From the NCBI RefSeq assembly GCF_014287815.1, contig NZ_JACOOQ010000005.1:1-64000 (forward strand): a DNA stretch of 64,000 bases. The letters are read 5' to 3'. The translations under genes were made by a program, and so were the position numbers. Positions 16,182 to 24,823 of this stretch are shown here, in pieces (the stretch's first letter is position 1; every line of letters begins with the position of its first letter). A model generated the notes under the pieces. The model was not told the origin of the DNA and did no database searches. It saw only the letters and a program-made list of their open reading frames with translations. The DNA comes from Clostridium lentum. Its GTDB lineage: Bacteria > Bacillota > Clostridia > Clostridiales > Clostridiaceae.

Positions 16182-17285
16182 ATGGCAAGTTTATCATTAA
16201 GACATATTTATAAAATTTATCAAGGCGATGTAACAGCAGTTAAAGATTTCAACTTAGAAATAGAAGATAAAGAATTTATAGTTTTCGTTGGACCATCTGG
16301 TTGTGGTAAGTCAACTACATTAAGAATGATTGCAGGGTTAGAAGATATTTCAAAAGGTGAATTATATATAGGGGATACATTAGTAAATGATGTTGAACCA
16401 AAAGAAAGAGATATAGCAATGGTTTTCCAAAACTATGCTTTATATCCTCATATGTCTGTATATGACAATATGGCTTTTGCATTAAAATTAAGAAAGATGC
16501 CAAAGGATGAAATAGAAAAGAAAGTTACAGAAGCAGCTAAAATTCTTGACATCGAACATTTATTAAAGAGAAAACCAAAGGCTTTATCAGGAGGGCAAAG
16601 ACAAAGAGTTGCATTAGGAAGAGCCATTGTAAGAAATCCTAAGGTATTCTTAATGGACGAGCCATTATCTAACCTTGATGCAAAACTAAGAGTTCAAATG
16701 AGAACTGAAATTAGTAAATTATATAGAAAATTACAAACAACATTTATTTATGTTACACATGACCAAGTAGAAGCTATGACAATGGGTACAAGAATTGTTG
16801 TTATGAAAGATGGTGTAATTCAACAAGTTGATACTCCACAAAATATTTATAACTATCCAACAAATTTATTCGTTGCTGGATTTATGGGAAGCCCACAAAT
16901 GAATTTTATAGATGGTGTTATTGAAAAATCAGGAAATGATTTATTTGCATCATTTAATGGAAATAAGATCAAGTTTCCAGCAGATAAATGTGATGCATTA
17001 AAATCTTATATAGGAAAAGAGGTTACTTTTGGTATAAGACCACAAAGCTTAAGTGATGACAAAGAACTTATAGCAAATAATCCACATTCAACTATTGTTG
17101 GTGATATTGAAGTTGTAGAACATATGGGAGCAGAAAGTTATGTTTATACTAAATGTGGAAATGCTTCAGTAACAATAAGAATAGAAGGGACTACGAATTT
17201 AAAAGTAGGAGAAAAAGCTAAGATATACTTAGATGCTAATAGTTTACATGTATTTGATAAGGATACAACTTTAAGGGTAATCTAA
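16182..17285 (+). CDS. Sugar ABC transporter ATPase, MsmX/UgpC (multitask) type
   Basis: 367 residues from the ATG at 16182; an ATG 15 bases earlier sits inside the GGAGGG ribosome site. Walker A GPSGCGKST (about 37-45), Q-loop VFQNYALYPHMSVY, signature LSGGQRQR (about 136-143), Walker B VFLMDEPLSNLD, H-loop YVTHDQVEAMT, then the C-terminal OB (MOI) domain with FGIRPQSL. This subfamily energises several oligosaccharide importers. No permease or binding protein lies nearby, so it probably serves importers encoded elsewhere. A PucR-type regulator follows by 35 bases and is likely cotranscribed. Confidence 0.93.
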   Translation: MASLSLRHIYKIYQGDVTAVKDFNLEIEDKEFIVFVGPSGCGKSTTLRMIAGLEDISKGELYIGDTLVNDVEPKERDIAMVFQNYALYPHMSVYDNMAFALKLRKMPKDEIEKKVTEAAKILDIEHLLKRKPKALSGGQRQRVALGRAIVRNPKVFLMDEPLSNLDAKLRVQMRTEISKLYRKLQTTFIYVTHDQVEAMTMGTRIVVMKDGVIQQVDTPQNIYNYPTNLFVAGFMGSPQMNFIDGVIEKSGNDLFASFNGNKIKFPADKCDALKSYIGKEVTFGIRPQSLSDDKELIANNPHSTIVGDIEVVEHMGAESYVYTKCGNASVTIRIEGTTNLKVGEKAKIYLDANSLHVFDKDTTLRVI

Positions 17286-17320
17286 GATAAAGTATATGTA
17301 AGTGCTTAAGAGGTGATATT

Positions 17321-18289
17321 GTGGAATGTATTGAGAACATGGTAAAAAATATTTATGAATGTTGTAATATACCTTTCCGATTATCAATTGAAAGCTTAGG
17401 AGTTTATGAAACTTTAGAATATGATGATAGTGATCAGATAGTAAGTAAAAGTATTAAATTTAATGGAACCGAATGCTGCTTGAAAACAAAAGCAGCATTT
17501 GGTAGTACATTAAATTTATTGGCATATTCTTTAGAAAATAAGCTAAAAGATATTTTGATTCATAAGGAAAGTATAGTTACATCATTACTAGAAGGAAAAA
17601 ATATAGAAAAAGATATAATTTCGGCAGTATGGCCTGCTCTTTTAGATAAGTTTTATTTAATAGATATATATATAGAAAGTAAATTATACGATGCTTATCT
17701 ATATATAAAAGAGTTATATCATGATAGTGATATAGAAGTTATTTTAATTAATGATAAGTTACTTTTGATTGCTGAAGTAAAAGAAATTTATGAGCATATT
17801 ATAGGAATAAAGGATGCTTTACTTAATAATTTTACCAGTAGATATTATATAAGCTATTGCCAGATTGAAAATTATGAAGCCTTAAAAAAATCTTTTGAAG
17901 AGTGTGAATATAAACTTATGTTAGCTAATAAATATAAAGTAAGTGAAAGTGTTATTAATGAAAAAAAATTAATTTTAGAAGGAATTATTGATTCAGTATC
18001 AGAAGAAAAGAAGGAGAAGATATATCATATATTTAATGAGGGATTTTCTAAGCTTGACAATGAAATGATACGAACTATAGAAGTGTTTTTTAGGTGTGGA
18101 CTTAATTTAAGTGATGCAGCTAAGGCGTTATATATTCATAGAAATACACTTATATATAGGCTGGATAAGATAGAAAAATACACTGCTTATGATATACGTA
18201 ACTTTAATACTGCAGTATTATTTAAGGTTGTTTTTTTTATTTGGAAAGAAAAAAATAATATTATATTTGAAAACAGTTTAAAACGATAA
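17321..18289 (+). CDS. PucR/CdaR-type transcriptional regulator
   Basis: 322 residues from a GTG with GAGGTGATA upstream. The C-terminal 55 residues form the PucR/CdaR helix-turn-helix: TIEVFFRCGLNLSDAAKALY and IHRNTLIYRLDKIEK, ending FNTAVLFKVVFF. The middle part is a GGDEF-like/sensor region of the family without recognisable catalytic motifs. Directly follows the sugar ABC ATPase, which suggests control of carbohydrate uptake genes; the ligand is unknown. Confidence 0.85.
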   Translation: MECIENMVKNIYECCNIPFRLSIESLGVYETLEYDDSDQIVSKSIKFNGTECCLKTKAAFGSTLNLLAYSLENKLKDILIHKESIVTSLLEGKNIEKDIISAVWPALLDKFYLIDIYIESKLYDAYLYIKELYHDSDIEVILINDKLLLIAEVKEIYEHIIGIKDALLNNFTSRYYISYCQIENYEALKKSFEECEYKLMLANKYKVSESVINEKKLILEGIIDSVSEEKKEKIYHIFNEGFSKLDNEMIRTIEVFFRCGLNLSDAAKALYIHRNTLIYRLDKIEKYTAYDIRNFNTAVLFKVVFFIWKEKNNIIFENSLKR

Positions 18290-18370
18290 TATAATGTAAA
18301 TATAGAAAAAAATGTAAATAATTTTAGTGGTAATAATTGTACAAGCCATTAAAATTATTTTTTAATGATT

Positions 18371-18403
18371 TTTTGGAATAGTTACCGATGTATTGTTCCA
18401 AAA
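18371..18403 (+). promoter_or_regulatory. Palindromic operator candidate before malR remnant
   Basis: TTTTGGAA (18371-18378) and TTCCAAAA (18396-18403) frame TAGTTACCGATGTATT (18379-18394), which shares TAG-ACCGAT with the galK operators. It lies 13 bases before the pseudogene start and may be the old autoregulatory LacI operator. Confidence 0.45.
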
Positions 18404-18415
18404 GAAGGGTTAAAA

Positions 18416-18862
18416 ATGAATATAAGAGATATAGCTAAGTTGACAGGAGTTGGAGTAAGCATAATTTCAAGAGCGCTTAATAATCATCCAGATGTTAAAG
18501 AAAGTACAATAGAAAAGGTGTTAGAATTTATTAAGGATAGTAATTATATCCCTAATAACAGTGCTAGAATACTAAAGCAAAATAATACAAAAAAATATTG
18601 GTGTTTTAGTAAAAGGGGTTTTTAACCCACTCTTTTCTGAAATGATCAGTATAATAGGTAATAAGATAAAGGAATCTAAATATACAATGATATTCTAGCA
18701 AAATGATTATACATTAATATTGATATGTTTATATCATTTGTAAAAGAAAAGAGACTACAAGGGATAATATGTTTATGAGGAAACTTTATAGATGGAACAG
18801 AAAATAGTTTTGAAAGTTTAGGAATATCTATAGTAATTACTATAGATTATTTATTCTTAAGG
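18416..18862 (+). pseudogene. Decayed LacI-family regulator (malR-like)
   Basis: Starts like an intact LacI protein: ATG at 18416, then IRDIAKLTGVGVSIISRALN and PDVKESTIEKVLEFIKDSNY. In the A7 run at 18589-18595 one extra A shifts the frame; reading on in the other frame gives NIGVLVKGVFNPLFSEMISI, then a TAG at 18696. Further frames give DMFISFVKEKRLQGIICL, a TGA, and GNFIDGTENSFESLGISIVI before the malQ ribosome site. At least two frameshifts and two stops, and the C-terminal half of the sensor domain is gone. The position before malQ and the phosphorylase suggests a former MalR repressor of these genes. Confidence 0.9.
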
Positions 18863-18872
18863 GAGGATAATC

Positions 18873-20372
18873 ATGGATAGAAGTGCAGGAGTTATAATGC
18901 ATATTTCTTCTCTGCCAGGTAAGTTTGGCATAGGGACATTTGGCAAGGAAGCATATAAATTTGTTGATTTTTTAAGTAGGACAGGATTAAGTTATTGGCA
19001 GGTACTTCCTCTTGGGCCTACTGGATATGGAGATTCACCATATCAATCATTTTCAGCCTTTGCAGGCAATCCATATTTTATTGATTTTGACATCTTAAAT
19101 GAAGAAGGTATTTTAGAAAAGTTAGATTATGAAGATGAAGATTATTACAAAGATAAAGAAAGTATTGATTATGGATTATTATTTAAAACTAAATACAAGG
19201 TGCTTAAGAAAGCTTATCTAAATTATAAAGAAAGTGGCAATCTTAGAATTAGCAATGAAATAGCAGCATTTAAAAAAGCAAATAAGAAATGGTTAAAAGA
19301 TTATTCATTATATATGGCTATAAAAGAATACTTTGGCTTAGTATCATGGCTTAAGTGGGATGATGATATTAAAAGAAGAGATATAGAAACTTTAGAAAAA
19401 TGTGAGTTACTGCTAAAAGATGAAATTGAATATTGGAGCTTTATACAGTATTTATTTTTTAAGCAATGGCACAAGCTTAAAAGCTATGCCAATATGCAAG
19501 GCATTAAGATAATAGGGGATATACCTATATATGTGGCTATAGATAGTGCAGATGTATGGAGTAATCCAAAAGATTACTTAGTAGATGAAGATACATTAGA
19601 ACCTAAAGCTGTAGCAGGATGTCCAGCAGATGCTTTCTCAAAAACAGGACAATTATGGGGAAATCCTATATATAATTGGAAGGCAATGGAGGAAGATGGA
19701 TTTACTTGGTGGATAAGAAGAGTTGAAGAAAGTTTAAAGTTATATGATGTTCTGAGAATAGATCATTTTAGAGGCTTTGAAAGCTATTGGAGTGTGCCAT
19801 ATGGAGAAAAAACAGCAGTGAATGGCAAATGGGTCAAAGGACCTGCAATGAAGCTTTTTGAAGCCATAAAGAATAAATTAGGTAAAGTAGATATAATAGC
19901 AGAAGATTTAGGATATCTCACTGAGGAAGTTATAGAATTCTTAAAAGAATCAGATTTCCCAGGTATGAAAGTTCTTCAATTTGCTTTTGATGCAAGAGAA
20001 GAAAGTGATTATTTACCACATAATTATATGAACAAATGCATAGTGTATACAGGTACTCACGATAATGATACCTTCAGAGGATGGTATGAAAAAACAGGAG
20101 CTAAGGAAGATGTTAAATATTGTAAGGAATATTTAGCTATGAATAGCAATGAAGGATATAATTGGGGCTTCATAAGAGGTGCATGGTCTAGTGTTGGAAG
20201 TTTAGCCATAGCACCTATGCAAGATTTCTTGAATTTAGGAAATGAAGCAAGAATGAATTTACCATCAACCTTAGGTGAAAATTGGAAATGGAGAGTTAGA
20301 GAGAATATATTAAACTGTGATTTAGCAGATAAAATATATAAATATACAAAAATGTATGGAAGGTGTGAATAA
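18873..20372 (+). CDS. malQ: 4-alpha-glucanotransferase (amylomaltase)
   Basis: 499 residues, GH77. Transfers alpha-1,4-glucan segments between maltodextrins, releasing glucose. Signatures: SSLPGKFGIGTFGKEAYKF (about 10-28), WQVLPLGPTGYGDSPYQSFS (about 45-64), GDIPIYVAIDSADVW (about 213-227), LRIDHFRGFE with the nucleophile Asp (about 293-302), DIIAEDLGYLT with the acid/base Glu (about 341) and GTHDNDTFRGWY. Length typical of bacterial type. RBS GGGAGG. Only two bases separate its stop from the phosphorylase GTG. Confidence 0.97.
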   Translation: MDRSAGVIMHISSLPGKFGIGTFGKEAYKFVDFLSRTGLSYWQVLPLGPTGYGDSPYQSFSAFAGNPYFIDFDILNEEGILEKLDYEDEDYYKDKESIDYGLLFKTKYKVLKKAYLNYKESGNLRISNEIAAFKKANKKWLKDYSLYMAIKEYFGLVSWLKWDDDIKRRDIETLEKCELLLKDEIEYWSFIQYLFFKQWHKLKSYANMQGIKIIGDIPIYVAIDSADVWSNPKDYLVDEDTLEPKAVAGCPADAFSKTGQLWGNPIYNWKAMEEDGFTWWIRRVEESLKLYDVLRIDHFRGFESYWSVPYGEKTAVNGKWVKGPAMKLFEAIKNKLGKVDIIAEDLGYLTEEVIEFLKESDFPGMKVLQFAFDAREESDYLPHNYMNKCIVYTGTHDNDTFRGWYEKTGAKEDVKYCKEYLAMNSNEGYNWGFIRGAWSSVGSLAIAPMQDFLNLGNEARMNLPSTLGENWKWRVRENILNCDLADKIYKYTKMYGRCE

Positions 20373-20374
20373 AA

Positions 20375-22735
20375 GTGGTAAGAGAAGAAATAAAAAGAGG
20401 AATTGAGAGATATTTAAAGATAAAATACGCAAAAAGAATTGAAGATGCAGAGGATTTTGAAATATTTAATGCTCTTTCTCTTACAATAATGGAAGAAATA
20501 ATTGATAAATGGAATGATACAAAGGAATTATATGAAAATGGAAAGCAAGCATTTTATCTATCTGCTGAGTATTTAATGGGACGAGCATTAGGTAACAATT
20601 TGATATCAACTGGATTATATGAAGATGTTAAAGCAGTTTTAGAAGAGCTTAATATTGATATAAATAAAATAGAAGAAATTGAAGAAGATGCAGGACTTGG
20701 TAATGGAGGTCTTGGAAGACTTGCTGCTTGCTTTATGGATTCAGCAGCTACAATGGAAGTACCACTTACAGGTTATGGAATAAGATATAGTAATGGATTA
20801 TTCTCTCAATATATTGAAAATGGAGTACAAAAGGAAACTGGGGATTTTTGGCTTAAATATGGAGATCCATGGAGCATAAGAAAAGACTGTGAGACTGTTA
20901 TTATCAATTACAAAGATATGAAGGTTAAAGCAGTACCTTATGATACTCCAATCATTGGTTATGGAAATAAAAATATAAATACATTAAGATTATGGAAATG
21001 TGAACCTATAGAAGAGTTTAATTTCACATTATTTAATGCTCAAAAATATGATGAAGCCTTAGAAGATAAAAATAGAGCAGAAGATATCTCAAGAGTGTTA
21101 TATCCAAATGATTCTAATAAAGAAGGTAAGATGCTTAGACTTAGACAACAATATTTCTTCTCAAGTGCATCATTGCAAGATATAATAAGAAGTTATAAAA
21201 AGAAATATGGTAAGGTAACAGAAGATATAGGAGATATGATTGCTGTACAATTAAATGATACTCATCCTACTATTGCAATTCCTGAGCTTATAAGAATATT
21301 AACACAGGAAGAAGGAGTTGAATTTGATGCAGCTTTAAGAGTTGCAAATAAAGTATTTGCTTATACTAACCATACAATTTTAGCGGAAGCTTTGGAAAAA
21401 TGGAATGAAGATTTATTTAAGGAACTATTTCCAGAAGTATTAGATATAATAAAAGAAATTGATAAAAGATTTTTAGAAGAATTAAAAGACAAGGGATATG
21501 CTGGAGCAGAAATTCAAGAGTTCAGAATAATTAATAACAATACAGTTAGAATGGCCAACTTAGCTATACATGTTGGACATACAGTAAATGGAGTAGCACA
21601 ACTTCACACTGATATTTTAAAGAAAACAGAATTAAATAATTGGTATAAATTATATCCAGAAAAATTCCAAAATAAAACTAATGGAATCACTCCAAGAAGA
21701 TGGTTAAGATTGTGTAATAAAGAATTATCAAAATTAATTACAGAACTATTAGGTAATGAAGATTGGGTGAGAGAGTTATCTTTATTAAAAAATCTTGAAA
21801 AATATGCAGATGATGAAAAAGTCTTAACAAGGTTTATGGATATAAAACATGCAAAGAAGGAACAATTAGCAAAATATATCAAAGATACTGAAGGGGTAGA
21901 AATAGATCCAGATTCAATGTTTGATATTCAAATTAAGAGAATGCATGAATATAAGAGACAACTTCTTAATGCCTTTTATATTCTAGATTTATACTATAGA
22001 ATTAAAGAAAATCCTCAAATGGATATACCAAAAACAACTTTTATATTTGGAGCTAAGGCTTTCCCAGGATATAGAAGAGCAAAGACAATAGTTAAATTTA
22101 TTAATGAAATAGCAAGACTTGTTGATGAAGATGAAGAAGTAAGTAAGAAAATCAAAGTTCATTTTGTAGAAAACTATAGAGTTTCATATGCAGAAAAATT
22201 ATTCCCAGCAGCTGATCTTTCAAAACAAATTTCAACTGCAGGAAAAGAAGCATCAGGAACAGGAAATATGAAGTTTATGCTTAATGGGGCACCTACTTTT
22301 GGAACATTAGATGGAGCTAATGTAGAAATAGTAAGAGAAAGTGGAGAAGAAAACAACTTTATCTTTGGATTAAAGGTTGAAGACATTCAAGAAATTCAAG
22401 GAAAATATAAATCAAAATCATATTACGAAAGTGATGATTCAATAAGAAGAGTAATGGATACACTGATAGATGGAACTTTAAATGATGGAGGAACAGGAGA
22501 CTTTGATGATTTATTTGATTCATTAATCAAAGAAGGAGATCAATATTTCTTATTAGCTGATTTTGAAAGTTTTAAAAAGACAGAAGATGAAGTATTTAAT
22601 GCTTATAAAGATAAAATGGCTTGGGCAAAGAAATGTTTCTTAAATGTATGTAATGCAGGAACATTCTCTAGTGATAGAACAATACTTCAATATGCAGATG
22701 AAATATGGGATGTAAAGAGAACAGAAAATAAATAG
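20375..22735 (+). CDS. glgP: Glycogen/maltodextrin phosphorylase
   Basis: 786 residues, GT35. Releases glucose-1-phosphate from alpha-1,4-glucan ends. N-terminal SAEYLMGRALGNNL and EDAGLGNGGLGRLAACFMDS; C-terminal RMHEYKRQLLN and the pyridoxal-phosphate lysine in EASGTGNMKFMLNGAPTFGT (about residue 630). GTG start with GGAAGGTG inside the end of malQ, so translation is coupled. With malQ it forms the maltodextrin/glycogen breakdown pair; MalP and GlgP cannot be told apart by eye. Terminator follows. Confidence 0.95.
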   Translation: MVREEIKRGIERYLKIKYAKRIEDAEDFEIFNALSLTIMEEIIDKWNDTKELYENGKQAFYLSAEYLMGRALGNNLISTGLYEDVKAVLEELNIDINKIEEIEEDAGLGNGGLGRLAACFMDSAATMEVPLTGYGIRYSNGLFSQYIENGVQKETGDFWLKYGDPWSIRKDCETVIINYKDMKVKAVPYDTPIIGYGNKNINTLRLWKCEPIEEFNFTLFNAQKYDEALEDKNRAEDISRVLYPNDSNKEGKMLRLRQQYFFSSASLQDIIRSYKKKYGKVTEDIGDMIAVQLNDTHPTIAIPELIRILTQEEGVEFDAALRVANKVFAYTNHTILAEALEKWNEDLFKELFPEVLDIIKEIDKRFLEELKDKGYAGAEIQEFRIINNNTVRMANLAIHVGHTVNGVAQLHTDILKKTELNNWYKLYPEKFQNKTNGITPRRWLRLCNKELSKLITELLGNEDWVRELSLLKNLEKYADDEKVLTRFMDIKHAKKEQLAKYIKDTEGVEIDPDSMFDIQIKRMHEYKRQLLNAFYILDLYYRIKENPQMDIPKTTFIFGAKAFPGYRRAKTIVKFINEIARLVDEDEEVSKKIKVHFVENYRVSYAEKLFPAADLSKQISTAGKEASGTGNMKFMLNGAPTFGTLDGANVEIVRESGEENNFIFGLKVEDIQEIQGKYKSKSYYESDDSIRRVMDTLIDGTLNDGGTGDFDDLFDSLIKEGDQYFLLADFESFKKTEDEVFNAYKDKMAWAKKCFLNVCNAGTFSSDRTILQYADEIWDVKRTENK

Positions 22736-22741
22736 AAGTAA

Positions 22742-22773
22742 AAATGTGCTGTAGCTTTTAATACAGCACATTT
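22742..22773 (+). terminator. Terminator of malQ-glgP
   Basis: AAATGTGCTGTA (22742-22753) and TACAGCACATTT (22762-22773), followed by more T. Confidence 0.9.
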
Positions 22774-22893
22774 TTTATGATGAATTATAAGTATAATAAA
22801 TATTTTTAAAACATAGAAACTATATATAGAATTATAATTATGTAGATTACATATAAATTAATATATTATCTTTTAAAAAGTGAGAAGAGGCAT

Positions 22894-23670
22894 ATGAATA
22901 AAAAGAGCGTATATGATTATTTTATAGGTTTAGTGGCATTAATGTTAAGCTTAATAATAGTTATAGATATATTTGTAAGTATTCCTAAAGAAGTACGTCT
23001 ATCATTTTATTATATAGAAAATATTATTAGGCTTATATTCATTGGTGATTATATTGGCAGATTAGTATTAAGTAAGAATAAGAAGGAGTTTTTTAAGGAA
23101 AATATAATTGATCTTTTATCAATTATCTCCATAAGAATATATTTGAAATGTTTTAAAGTAGTGAAGATTACTGAAATTATTCCTGCATATATGGTAATTA
23201 GACTATGTAAAGTTTTTATGGTTATAGTAAATATCATTAAATTTAAAGTTAAGGTAAGAGATGAAATAAGAAAAAACAAATTCAACTTTTTGCTGGTTAT
23301 ATCAGTGATAATAATTGTTATTGGTGCAGTAATTATTTCTACTATAGAAGGTATAAGTCTTGAAGATGCTCTTTGGTGGAGTTTTGTTACTTTTACTACC
23401 GTTGGCTATGGAGATGTACTTTTAAAAACGCAGTTAGGTAGAATTTTTGCTGTTATACTTATGATAATTGGAATTGGGGTTATTGGAGTAATTACTACTA
23501 CAATAACATTATATATAGTGAATTCCGGAAGAAATAAGAGTTCAGATAATTACAAAAGTCATATTATTGAAGATATTAAAGAAAAGCTAGATAATTATGA
23601 AGAGCTTAGTGATGAAGATATAGATACAATTATAAAAGTATTATCATCTTTAAAAAAGCATGAGAAATAA
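22894..23670 (+). CDS. Voltage-gated-like potassium channel
   Basis: 258 residues with about six hydrophobic segments. The pore loop FVTFTTVGYGDV (about 165-176) contains the K+ selectivity filter TVGYGD, flanked by two pore helices. The N-terminal four-helix region (about 8-115) resembles an ion-transport sensor domain but the S4-like segment (IRLCKVFMVIVNIIKFKVKV) has few regularly spaced Arg, so voltage sensing is doubtful. Charged C-terminal tail, cytoplasmic. RBS GAGAAGAGG. Single gene with the dehydrogenase 65 bases on. Confidence 0.9.
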   Translation: MNKKSVYDYFIGLVALMLSLIIVIDIFVSIPKEVRLSFYYIENIIRLIFIGDYIGRLVLSKNKKEFFKENIIDLLSIISIRIYLKCFKVVKITEIIPAYMVIRLCKVFMVIVNIIKFKVKVRDEIRKNKFNFLLVISVIIIVIGAVIISTIEGISLEDALWWSFVTFTTVGYGDVLLKTQLGRIFAVILMIIGIGVIGVITTTITLYIVNSGRNKSSDNYKSHIIEDIKEKLDNYEELSDEDIDTIIKVLSSLKKHEK

Positions 23671-23735
23671 TAGATATAGTGATATAATGTTTAAGTATTT
23701 ATGAAGTATTTAAATTTAATGTAAAGGAGAAGAAA

Positions 23736-24704
23736 ATGAAGAAGAATATTGTTATATTAGATGGAAAAAGCTTAGGCGATGTATCTTATGATAAATTAAA
23801 GAAGTATGGGAATTTTACTTATTATGATACAACTTCTTATGAAGAAGTAAGAACAAGGATTAAGGATGCTCATATAGTATTTACTAATAAGGTTGTGCTT
23901 GATAAAGGAAATTTATCAGCAGCAGAAAATTTAGAGTTAATTTGTGAAGTTGCTACTGGTTTTAATAATATAGACATAGAATATGCTAAGGAAAGAAACA
24001 TAGCTGTAACAAATGTTGCAGGTTATTCTACTAGTACTGTAGTTCAACATACCTTTGCCACAGCTTTAGCTTTAATGGATGAAGTACTTTATTATGATAA
24101 TTTTGTAAAGAGTGGTGAATATTCTAAGTGTGGATTATTTACATGTTTAAATAAACCTTTTAACGAAATAGAAGGAAAGACATGGGGAATAATAGGTTTG
24201 GGAAATATAGGAATAAGAGTGGCTAAGATAGCAGAAGTCTTTGGTGCAAAAGTTATTTATTACTCTACATCAGGAAAAAATTCATCTAAGGACTTTGAAA
24301 GAGTTTCATTTGAGGAATTATTAAAAGAAAGCGATATAATATCTATTCATGCACCATTAAATGAAAAGACTGATAGATTAATAAATTATGATGCATTATG
24401 TCAAATGAAGAAAAGCTCTATTTTAATAAATATGGGTAGAGGACCTATAGTATGTGAAGAAGATCTTGCTAAAGCCTTAAATGAAGGAAAAATAAAAGGT
24501 GCTGCTCTAGATGTATTTGAAATTGAGCCAATAAAAGAAGATAGTCCAATATTAAAAGTTGAAGATAAAGAAAAACTTATTTTATCACCTCATATTGCAT
24601 GGGCAAGTGTAGAAGCTAGAGGAAGATTATTTGATGAGGTAATAAGTAATATAGAAGCTTTCTATAATGGGGAAGAGAGAAATAGAGTAGAAAACCAAAA
24701 GTAA
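23736..24704 (+). CDS. D-2-hydroxyacid dehydrogenase, NAD-dependent
   Basis: 322 residues. Substrate-binding half with EVATGFNNIDIEYAKERNIAV, Rossmann GLGNIGIRVA (about 154-163), then INMGRGPIV with the catalytic Arg (about 228-236), Glu in ALDVFEIEPI (about 257-266) and His in LSPHIAWAS (about 283-291). This is the pattern of hydroxypyruvate/glycerate or 2-ketoacid reductases (HprA group). Which 2-oxo acid it reduces is not decidable here. RBS AAAGGAGA. Neighbouring leuA has its own promoter. Confidence 0.92.
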   Translation: MKKNIVILDGKSLGDVSYDKLKKYGNFTYYDTTSYEEVRTRIKDAHIVFTNKVVLDKGNLSAAENLELICEVATGFNNIDIEYAKERNIAVTNVAGYSTSTVVQHTFATALALMDEVLYYDNFVKSGEYSKCGLFTCLNKPFNEIEGKTWGIIGLGNIGIRVAKIAEVFGAKVIYYSTSGKNSSKDFERVSFEELLKESDIISIHAPLNEKTDRLINYDALCQMKKSSILINMGRGPIVCEEDLAKALNEGKIKGAALDVFEIEPIKEDSPILKVEDKEKLILSPHIAWASVEARGRLFDEVISNIEAFYNGEERNRVENQK

Positions 24705-24708
24705 AATA

Positions 24709-24740
24709 TTGACAAAAAAGTATTAATTAGATAATATAAT
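24709..24740 (+). promoter_or_regulatory. Probable leuA promoter
   Basis: TTGACA at 24709-24714 and a TATAAT-rich stretch at 24731-24740 (best -10 about 24732-24737 with 17-base spacing). The 85-base leader before leuA shows no T-box or leader-peptide attenuator. Confidence 0.5.
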
Positions 24741-24823
24741 AAAAAAGAATACTTAAAAGTAATAATTGAGAGTATTAGAAGGGTGAAGATTTTTTATATA
24801 AACATTTTTAAGGGGGCTATTAA

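Noticed and set aside
18589..18595. Programmed frameshift in the LacI gene at the A7 run
   Set aside because: Later stops, another frame change and loss of the 3' end show decay, not recoding.
24741..24823. T-box or attenuator before leuA
   Set aside because: The leader is only about 80 bases with no T-box sequence, terminator or leader peptide.
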